Origin: Beverwykella pulmonaria
Lineage: Eukaryota > Ascomycota > Dothideomycetes > Pleosporales > Melanommataceae
Assembly: GCA_001599595.1 (NCBI GenBank)
Contig: BCHH01000003.1
Coordinates: 3,205,151-3,269,150 of the forward strand
Direction: 5' to 3'
DNA: 64,000 nucleotides
Below the pieces are notes generated by a model. That model saw only the letters and a program-made list of their open reading frames with translations. It searched no databases and was not told the origin of the DNA. Both the position numbers and the translations under genes were made by a program. Positions 57,049 through 64,000 of the stretch are shown here, in pieces (position 1 is the first letter of the stretch; every line of letters begins with the position of its first letter).

Positions 57049-57988
57049 TTACCTTCTCCGGCTCCGATCCCCACTCGCCTGCTGAGCCGCCTGCTGCGCA
57101 GCTTCATGCCCCAGCTCCGCCCTTAAACCCTTCAGCTTCTTCTCCGTCTCCTCTCTCCGCTTCGTCTCCTCGGCCAGCTCCTTCTCCACGACCTCGATCT
57201 TCTCCTTGATAAACTGGATCAATGCCTGTTCTTGATCCTGGCTGAACGGAACCTCATCTCCTCCCTTCTCTGGTAACTGCGCGCTCCGCTCTCCATTCGG
57301 GAACCCGCGTTTTGGTCGTCCATCGGGCCGTAGTGCCATCATGGCTGCTTTCTTCCCGCCCTTGACCTGCATGGCGAGGTAGTTCCATTGGTCTTCTGAT
57401 GTGAGCGCCTCGAACATGGCCTCGGTCGGCTCGTTGAAATGCACGACCTCGAGAAACTCTGACCGCACCATACCACTAGCCTCCTGCTGAGCCTGCTGCT
57501 TCTCGTCGCCATATTTTTCCAACTGCAGGAAGTGCTGTCGGTACTGCGCCTTCTCGCCAGATATAGGTTGGAAGTGTAACCGCACATCTATCGTGAAGCC
57601 GCCCCATCCTGTCTCAGTGACTTCGAAGGGCGGGTTCTCGCAAGTTCGTAGTGGGTTCTCATATGTGTTGAAGATCTTGAATTGGACCTTGTTGAGCCAC
57701 GTGGTGAGGGAGGGGTCGCCTTCGGGCTGCCGGACATATACGGTCCAGCGCTTGGTGTGGTCTTCGGGGATGCCCTTGGGGCGACTGGGGTCGCCGGGCG
57801 GTGGGAGTGGGATAGCCTCGGAGCCGATTACTAGGATGTATGAGCGTAGGGGCGGGCATGATTGGGAAGGGTCTGCGCACTGATATTTCGACTTATACGT
57901 TTATTCTACACGTCATCAGTATGCACCGCGCAGTAGCAAAGGGAGGGAGGCCGACTTTGACGCGCTTGTTCGCCGCGGGTGTGGGCAT
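57049..57988 (-). CDS. yaf9: YEATS-domain protein, Yaf9/GAS41 family
   Basis: The main exon contains the YEATS fold: HTKRWTVYVRQPEG, WLNKVQFKIFNTYENPLRTC, PPFEVTETGWGGFTIDVRLH (about 57560-57770), then a C-terminal coiled coil (KEKIEVVEKELAEETKRREE) ending at 57049. The start exon is placed at ATG 57988, MPTPAANKRVK, the usual opening of this family. The junction between them (57840-57960) is unclear: the family normally continues KRVKG-QI-RPFVIGSEA, and here only VIGSEAIPL is recognised. Yaf9 reads acetyl-lysine on histone H3 and is a subunit of the SWR1 and NuA4 chromatin complexes. The first of four conserved genes at this edge. Confidence 0.8.
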
Positions 57989-58294
57989 GGTGGAGGATGT
58001 GCGCCGCAGCTTCTCTTAGAGCAGGGAGAAGAGAGGGAAGAAGTAGGAGATAAGAGTAGGCCAAATAGAGATGTCCTTCATGAATACAGTATAGTAGTAC
58101 GCCGGACAGATTGTGGTGTTGAAGGGTGAATGTCAAAAACACAAGCTCGAAGCTACCGCAAGAAACGCCCGCCTTCTTGTGTTCTTGGCGCGCTAACCAA
58201 TCCCTGCAGCCCTACGAAAGCGGTGACATCAAGACTTCAAGTATCCCACACTCGCACCACCATGTCTCGCTAACATTCCCCCCCTCCTCCATCA

Positions 58295-59366
58295 ATGGCT
58301 TCAGCAGCAAAGAAGAAGCTCGTAGTATGCGGCGGGAACGGCTTTCTCGGTACTTTATTCCAATTGCCACTTTATCTTTCCATTCTAAACTCCAAAGTCA
58401 ATCTTAGCTAATAACTACAAAGGAAGTCGCATCTGCAAAGCTGCTGCACACCGCGGATGGGCCGTAACTTCAATATCGTACGTGTTGCCTTCAGCTGGTA
58501 CCTACAAATACACTCTGACCACTCACCAGCCGCTCTGGCGACCCCAATTGGTCCTCCATCACCTCCTCCTCCACGGCCCCCTCCTGGTCGACCTCCGTGT
58601 CCTGGTGCAAAGGCGATATCTTGAACCCCCCCTCTTACACCGCCCACCTCGAGAACGCCGACGCTGTCATCCACTCAATGGGCATCCTCCTAGAAGCAGA
58701 CTATAAAGGCGTGGTATCGGGACAAGTTTCGCCCATCGCAGGCCTGCAACGAGCATTCAGCAACACAAAAGCCGGGACGCAGAATCCGCTTGAGAAGAAC
58801 AGGGACGAGCCGCTGAAGCCGCAGGAGCGGGACGGGCAGTTGACGTATGAGGTTATGAATCGGGATAGTGGTACGTCTCGACCCTCGCTTTCCATTCCTC
58901 CTTGGAGCTCGTTGACGACAGTGCTGATCAAAAGAATACAGCAATATCCCTCGCTAAACACTCGTCTCTCGCCCACGTCCGCACATTCCTCTACATCTCC
59001 GCCGCAGCCGGAACCCCCATCCTCCCCGCACGCTACATAACGACAAAACGCGCCGCTGAGTCGACCATCGCCTCGGCATTCCCCTCCATGCGCTCGATAT
59101 TCATCCGTGCGCCCTTCATGTACGATTCCTCCCGCTCATTCACAATGCCCATTGCCGCGCTGGGGGGCCTGGCATCGATGGTCAATGGAGCGGTCGGAGG
59201 AAGACTGACGTGGCTGATGGGCGCCGGGGGGATAAAACCACTAAAGGCAGATTTGGTTGGCGAGGCCGTCGTGGAGGCGCTGGAAGATGAGGATGTGAGG
59301 GGGCCGGTGGAGGTTCCTGAAATTGAGATGTTGGCGACAAGGGCGTGGAGGAAGAATATGGTGTAA
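58295..59366 (+). CDS. NAD(P)-binding COQ11-like mitochondrial protein (291 aa)
   Basis: Exons 58295-58349, 58423-58477, 58530-58870, 58942-59366 join with phases 1, 2 and 1 across introns of 73, 52 and 71 nt. The N-terminus MASAAKKKLVVCGGNGFLGS carries the Rossmann GGxGFLG motif, then VTSISRSGDPNW, GDILNPPSY, ADAVIHSMGILLE, VRTFLYISAAAGTPILPARY with Tyr and Lys (YITTKRAAE) and the ending EIEMLATRAWRKNM. This is the atypical short-chain dehydrogenase family of yeast YLR290C/Coq11, which works in ubiquinone biosynthesis at the mitochondrial inner membrane. Sequence order and length fit well; the gene starts 307 bases from the Yaf9 start in divergent orientation. Confidence 0.85.
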
Positions 59367-59963
59367 GAGGACGCGAGTTCGGGTGTATGATAGTGTATGT
59401 AGACTTCACACGTTCAGCATAGCAAGGAATAGCATCTCACTCTCACACGCATCTCATCTGGGCCTTTCCATGTACTCTAGATCCGATCAACTCAAGTCCA
59501 GAAATACTATATTTTGCGAGCAGTAACAGGCGGTATGATCTCTATCCCAATGCATCCCCCCCTGGATCTGCAAAATTCGCTTTTCTAGTAACAGGCACAA
59601 GTCGCTTGAGAGATCTAGGAACAGTCAGCACATCATCCATACAAACGCCTAGACGGACAACGCAGGATAAAACAAGTATCAGTGCTCTCTTTGATCCGCA
59701 AAGCCCCACAGGAGCTATTAGGCGACGCTTCTCCTCACCCATCGCAATGGTTATCAAGCGAAAACCGATCTACAAGGGAGTGACGAGAGCACCGGGCTTT
59801 TCTTCATCATAACTTACGACCCAAACCAAAATAGAATCTAGAAAGTGGGCGGAAAAAGGAAAGGCAAAGGGTAACGTACCAAATTGCACCCCACTTTACT
59901 TCATACTAGTGGCCTGGAGGTTGCCTGCGGAAAAGAAACAATGCGAGTCGAGTAACGGATGCG
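59367..59963. other. Convergent 3' spacer
   Basis: Between the tail-to-tail COQ11-like and RIO1 genes; no gene supported. Confidence 0.5.
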
Positions 59964-61565
59964 TTAATGTTTCCGCGCCGACTGACTCACAAGCTTCTTC
60001 TTGACATGTTTCGGGATCTTGCTCTTCCGCTTCTCGCGCTTCTCCTCTTTCACCGCTGCCTTGTGCTCCCTTTTGACATCCTTCTCCAGATGCTTTTTGC
60101 CCCTCGGCGTGCCCTTCTCGAACCGCGACTGGTCCTCATCATCGCTATCGTCCTCGCTGCCTTCGCTACCGCCGGTGGAAGACTCAGATCCATTGTCATT
60201 CGGGGCGACTTTGTCCGCGAGCAGAGCTTGGTAGATGAGGTTGTCGCCCTCGCCCTTGCCCACGAGCTCAGCGTCCCGCTCAATGTCGTAGACTTGGTCG
60301 AGGGTTTGGGGGATGTACTGGCTGCGGAAGACTTCGTCATCGCGCTCGTCCTGGAGCTTTTCTTCCTCGGTCAATTTCTCCATGCTCTGAAACAGCGTCT
60401 CGATATACTTCTCCATACTCTCCTTCTCGACACCGCCTTCCTCGCCGGTCACAAAGGTGAACACACGGCGCTCAGACAAGACCTCAACGTTTCTCGACCG
60501 GAAGAAATCAGACACGTTCTTGACGTCCATGCGGAGAAACTCGAGGCTGCGGGGGTGGTCGTGCTCGACGCTCTGCGAGACGTCGATGAGGTAGAGCTGG
60601 GAGTCGTGGTAGAGGATGTTGTACTCGCTGAGATCGGCGTGCACAAGACGACAAGTCTGGTACATGATGCGCATGTAGCCTAGCAGCTGCACGTACAACG
60701 CTTTCCACTTCGCCTCCTCCTCTTCGGCAGTCAGGCCTTCGAACTTAACGTCCCGCAGGCGAGGCGCCGGCCAGCCCTTCTTGTCGCCAAGGAAACCCAT
60801 AACCAGAACGTGCAGACGGAGGTAGAAAGGTTCGGGACACGGGATGCCGGCGGCGTAGATGCGCTTTAGATTCCGCATTTCCTTCTCCGCCCACACCTTC
60901 ACCATGGCGCGGTTGTTGCTCTTGTTGTAGCCCTGGCGGAACCTAAACTCGCCTGTCACATATTTATCGCGGTCCTTGAATACCAGAATGGACGTCTTGT
61001 ACACCTTGATGGCTCGATGAATCGGGGGCGCATCCTCGGTCTCTTGAGCCATGGCATGGTACACATTGGCCTCCTTGCCCGTAGAAATCACACCGTGGAT
61101 CTCCGACACAATGTTCCGGTTGATGAGCTGCAGGAGAATCATGCGCGTCCGCGGGTCGAGGACCTGCTCGCTCGTCGCCCGGTCGCTCTTGTCCTTGTTC
61201 CTCTGTCCGCCGCCGCCTCCACCCAGCATGCCGCCGTCCAGCTTGATCTTTGCCGCATGTTTGGTCAGCGACGCGACCTGGTCGTCGATCGAGGCACGTG
61301 TGTTCGCGCTCGGCTTCTGTTGCGGGTTCGATTTGGGCTTTTCGGAGGCGGGGACGCTCTGGTCGTTTTGCTTCCGTTGCCGGTTGTAGGCTTTTGTGTA
61401 GTCGTTGGGGTTCGAGGCCGAGATGTGGTCATCGTCTTCCGAGTCGAAGATGTCGCTGAAGTCCGAGTCGTTCTCGTGTTCAACATTTTCGGTGGTTTCT
61501 GTAGCGAGGGTGGAATCTGTGACAGGAACGTCTCTTGCCGCATCGGCTGGGGTAGTCGAAGCCAT
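59964..61565 (-). CDS. rio1: Atypical serine/threonine kinase RIO1
   Basis: Single 533-residue frame starting MASTTPADAARDVPVTDSTL. After an acidic disordered N-terminus the RIO kinase fold is clear: ATP loop ISTGKEANVYHA (160-171), the RIO1-specific VFKDRDKYVTGEFRFR (about 195-210), catalytic loop LVHADLSEYNILY with Asp311, and metal-binding YLIDVSQSVEHDHP with Asp328. The C-terminus is a basic KKHLEKDVKREHKAAVKEEK-type tail typical of RIO1. RIO1 acts in late 40S ribosomal subunit maturation in the cytoplasm. No intron. The long plus-strand frame over the same DNA (59967-60683) is a shadow. Confidence 0.96.
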   Translation of the reverse strand: MASTTPADAARDVPVTDSTLATETTENVEHENDSDFSDIFDSEDDDHISASNPNDYTKAYNRQRKQNDQSVPASEKPKSNPQQKPSANTRASIDDQVASLTKHAAKIKLDGGMLGGGGGGQRNKDKSDRATSEQVLDPRTRMILLQLINRNIVSEIHGVISTGKEANVYHAMAQETEDAPPIHRAIKVYKTSILVFKDRDKYVTGEFRFRQGYNKSNNRAMVKVWAEKEMRNLKRIYAAGIPCPEPFYLRLHVLVMGFLGDKKGWPAPRLRDVKFEGLTAEEEEAKWKALYVQLLGYMRIMYQTCRLVHADLSEYNILYHDSQLYLIDVSQSVEHDHPRSLEFLRMDVKNVSDFFRSRNVEVLSERRVFTFVTGEEGGVEKESMEKYIETLFQSMEKLTEEEKLQDERDDEVFRSQYIPQTLDQVYDIERDAELVGKGEGDNLIYQALLADKVAPNDNGSESSTGGSEGSEDDSDDEDQSRFEKGTPRGKKHLEKDVKREHKAAVKEEKREKRKSKIPKHVKKKLVSQSARKH

Positions 61566-62206
61566 GTTGTGAGTGAGGGTGAGTGAGAGAGAGAGAGAGA
61601 TTGTATCTTATAAATGTGTGTATAGTGAGTATGTATGTGTGTAGTGAGAATGTATGTGGGAGTTGGGCGAAGTTGTATTTTTGTAGGTGAAAGGCGGGGT
61701 GGTGGGGTCAATTCGCTATACAAAAACACGTCACGAAATTCCTGGCAGAAAAGCACGAGCGGTGAGCGTGTTTGCGGGCGGTGAAAGCGCCCCTCTTAGA
61801 CATTGGCTCAACTTTAGCTACATGCCTACGAAGTGAAAGCTGGCCTCCGCTCCAAGATCGTGGCCACTAGAAGGACTGCTCTTGAAATGCAGGTGTCCTT
61901 TGGTCAAAGCCCCCTCTTGTGGAAGGGCGAAATAGGTTGCAAGAGCGCCGGGGACATGGGGGTTGTCTTACTAAGAAACCAGGAGTTCAGCGTAGAAGCA
62001 CTAAGTTAGAGAGGGGTGGTTGATGAGAATCTTGACTATGCGCGTGAGCCACCGTATACACTAAAATCCAGTATACCCCATCCCGCCAGTTCTCTTCAGG
62101 GTATTCGACATGGCCCGATAAAGTCTTCCAACGCCCATGACCCATGCAAACTCCAAGCGTTCCGCACGCCCCAAATGTACGATTGAAAATCTACTAGGTC
62201 CATCTT
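61566..62206. other. Intergenic region with GA and GT microsatellites
   Basis: (GA)n at about 61585-61602 and a GTATGTGTGTAG-type stretch at 61615-61660, in the RIO1 5' region; no gene. Confidence 0.55.
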
Positions 62207-63700
62207 TCACATCCTCCTCTTCACTCTTGTCAAGGCCCGCTCCACGACGTTCCTCCCCAGCAGTGGTATACTCTGTACCACCGCTTCCACGTCTGCGTCC
62301 TGCACTTGCTCGCCTTCGCCCTCTGGGTCGCGCTCATAGCCGATAGCTCGAACCTCGTATCTTCTCGGCGGATCTGTCAAGCCAGGCCAGATGTCGAGCG
62401 GCAGAAAGTCGCCCTGTGTAACGGTGAACTGCTCTCGCGCTCGCTCATCTTCGGCCCGCAATCTATCCAGCTCTCGCTGCGCCTCTTCTGCTTTCCGCTT
62501 GGCCTTCTCGTGCCTTCGTCTCCGCGACGATATTTCCACGAGTAGCTCGGCGTACGCAAGGTCAAAGCGCTCGTAAAAATCTCGTTGGTTCTCCCACTCC
62601 TCGATGCCGTTCAAGAGTGTGGGTCGCGTGTCTTCGAGCCAGGAGGCATGGAACAATCGGGAAATGCCGATGATGGATTTGACTTCGGCGGAAACATGTG
62701 CGATCATTTTTAATACGTTGGACAGTGCTCCATCTTCGTTGCGCAGATGGGTAATGTGGTTTTCGATTTGGGAGAGAAGAAACGTCATTTCTGAACCCCT
62801 TTCCCGGATCTCCGAGACCACATCTTCGACCTCGGCCGCATCGTTTTGCAGTACGCCTAGCATTTCCTGCCGCTCCTCTTCCGTCATGGGCTCCGGGGAG
62901 ACAGAGAAGTCGTCACCCGAGGGCTCTGGCGCATCGCCGGTGGCTTGCGTCGCAGCAGCAGATCCACCTTCCGTATGTCGCAGCGCTGTAACGCAGAGGT
63001 CGTAGTGGCGCACAAGCGACTGGAATGCCTGTGCTGCCTCCTTTGCGTGCGATTCAAGGTCATGGTATAAACTCGGTATGGGACTCGGATGCGAGGTGGT
63101 GGCAGGGGTACTGGGGACATTCTCGATGGAAGAGTGGAGGTTCTCGAGTGCGGTGTCGAATGCGTCGGTGCTGTCGTCTAGGCTGGCGTGGGCTTCGTTG
63201 TATCTGTCTATGCAGGCGCGTAGTGAGTCTTTCAGGTTAGTTACGGTTGCGTTGTCAATGAAGTCGAACAGGTGCTTTTGCGGTGTCCCTGGAGGCTGCA
63301 GCACCGCTTCTATGGGGGTATCGCGGAGAACGGCGAGGGTGGATTGGAGACCCGCGTACGATGCATCGAGATCATGCAGCAACTGCTTGAACTCGACCTG
63401 CACGTCGGCTTCGACGACATCTATGCCACGCCGGACCGCTTCCAGAGCATCTACCTGCTCATCTACGATAGTGCGGATGGACGAGTTCTTCGCGGCGAGA
63501 ACGGCATTCTCCTCGAGCAGCTCGCGCGCGGACGTGACGATGTCATTTGCACGCCAGAGGACGGTTTGCGTGTTGAGCGAGCGCTTTGAGGCAACAAAGT
63601 GGTTCACGAGGTCTTCCAAGGTTTGCGGGCGGTTCGGATCTGGCGATCTCCTGGAGCTGCCGCTGCTCACAGAGGATGCTGGTGAGTCGGGAGAGGCCAT
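62207..63700 (-). CDS. atg17: Autophagy scaffold protein Atg17
   Basis: The frame is 545 codons from a TTG, but the first ATG is at 63700 (MASPDSPASSVSSGSSRRSP), giving 497 residues, the usual size. The Atg17 signature begins at LEDLVNHFVASKRSLNTQTV, followed by RANDIVTSARELLEENAVLA, QVDALEAVRRGIDVVE, LLHDLDASYAGLQSTLAVLR and HLFDFIDNATVTNLKDSL, then long coiled coils, including RRRHEKAKRKAEEAQRELDR near the end. Atg17 is a crescent-shaped dimer that organises the Atg1 kinase complex at the phagophore assembly site. No intron is needed. It closes the conserved block at the right edge. Confidence 0.93.
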   Translation of the reverse strand: MASPDSPASSVSSGSSRRSPDPNRPQTLEDLVNHFVASKRSLNTQTVLWRANDIVTSARELLEENAVLAAKNSSIRTIVDEQVDALEAVRRGIDVVEADVQVEFKQLLHDLDASYAGLQSTLAVLRDTPIEAVLQPPGTPQKHLFDFIDNATVTNLKDSLRACIDRYNEAHASLDDSTDAFDTALENLHSSIENVPSTPATTSHPSPIPSLYHDLESHAKEAAQAFQSLVRHYDLCVTALRHTEGGSAAATQATGDAPEPSGDDFSVSPEPMTEEERQEMLGVLQNDAAEVEDVVSEIRERGSEMTFLLSQIENHITHLRNEDGALSNVLKMIAHVSAEVKSIIGISRLFHASWLEDTRPTLLNGIEEWENQRDFYERFDLAYAELLVEISSRRRRHEKAKRKAEEAQRELDRLRAEDERAREQFTVTQGDFLPLDIWPGLTDPPRRYEVRAIGYERDPEGEGEQVQDADVEAVVQSIPLLGRNVVERALTRVKRRM

Positions 63701-64000
63701 TGGGGATGATGCAGCAGGCGGACGGGAGCAGGCTGAGCTATCCGATAGGTGTCGTGGGCAGGGTGTAAGGGAGATGCGGCCGGGTGCATCATCACCGCTG
63801 AGATGCGAATGCAACAGCTGCCTGAGAGAGAGGGGAAGAGTCAACCACAGTCAGGGTCGAGTCTTAGCAGGACGATAGCTGCGCTTGTCATTCACGATGG
63901 AAACGGAGCTAGCTGGAGCTTTGACCTCCGACCAGGATGCTGATAGGCCGCTCTCTTCTATAGCATGAACCCCCAACCGGCTGCTATTGTAAAATTTACA
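63701..64000. other. Atg17 upstream region
   Basis: Open on the minus strand without ATG upstream of 63700 and otherwise featureless; likely 5' UTR and promoter. Confidence 0.55.

Noticed and set aside
59967..61586. Long plus-strand frames of 238 and 189 residues
   Set aside because: They are antisense shadows of the GC-rich RIO1 gene and lack any domain.
63078..63878. Plus-strand 266-residue frame
   Set aside because: Antisense to Atg17, Ser/Arg-biased composition and no motif.
1..64000. tRNA or rRNA genes
   Set aside because: No cloverleaf with A and B boxes or rRNA-like stretch was noticed by eye; a tRNAscan run would be decisive.

Overview
The window is nuclear DNA of a filamentous ascomycete (Pezizomycotina). 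Evidence: genes are split by short 49-97 nt introns with GT..AG (twice GC..AG) ends; there are HET, Pth11/rhodopsin-like, AA9 and type III PKS families; and transposons carry many in-frame stops that can all be explained by C-to-T changes on one strand or the other, the mark of repeat-induced point mutation (RIP). The class or genus cannot be fixed from the sequence.

Layout. (1) 1-4108: a decayed autonomous hAT transposon (transposase on the minus strand, a 47-bp minisatellite and an assembly gap inside it) whose right end cuts off the 3' end of an MDR oxidoreductase gene (4.07-5.05 kb). (2) 5-10.3 kb: gene-poor DNA, then a two-exon HET-domain gene. (3) 10.7-14.4 kb: two RIP-mutated pogo/Fot1-type elements, the first with 42-bp perfect terminal inverted repeats. 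(4) 14.5-31.3 kb: accessory DNA with small genes (membrane protein, DUF4360-like secreted protein, AA9 LPMO with a frameshift, two small cysteine-rich secreted proteins, DUF7730-like protein), gene relics (MDR, flavin monooxygenase, Pth11-like), solo LTRs, and an intact 717-bp non-autonomous hAT element inserted in a Pth11-like gene. (5) 32-42.7 kb: ankyrin relic, S8 protease, BTB/POZ protein, FAD monooxygenase, MFS relic and an eight-exon DUF1996 gene. (6) 43-48 kb: relics only. (7) 49.1-54.7 kb: type III polyketide synthase, Pth11-like 7TM protein and MFS drug-type transporter, a possible small metabolite locus. (8) 57-64 kb: conserved housekeeping block (Yaf9/YEATS, COQ11-like, RIO1 kinase, Atg17).

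The picture is a repeat-rich accessory segment of secreted, receptor, incompatibility and secondary-metabolism genes next to a compact core segment. Many genes were rebuilt here by joining frames across introns with phase checks; those boundaries are predictions from sequence only. The most informative observation is that the 717-bp element at 30.3-31.0 kb, flanked by a perfect 8-bp duplication, matches both ends of the hAT element at 1-4.1 kb in opposite orientation, and that both insertions broke host genes.
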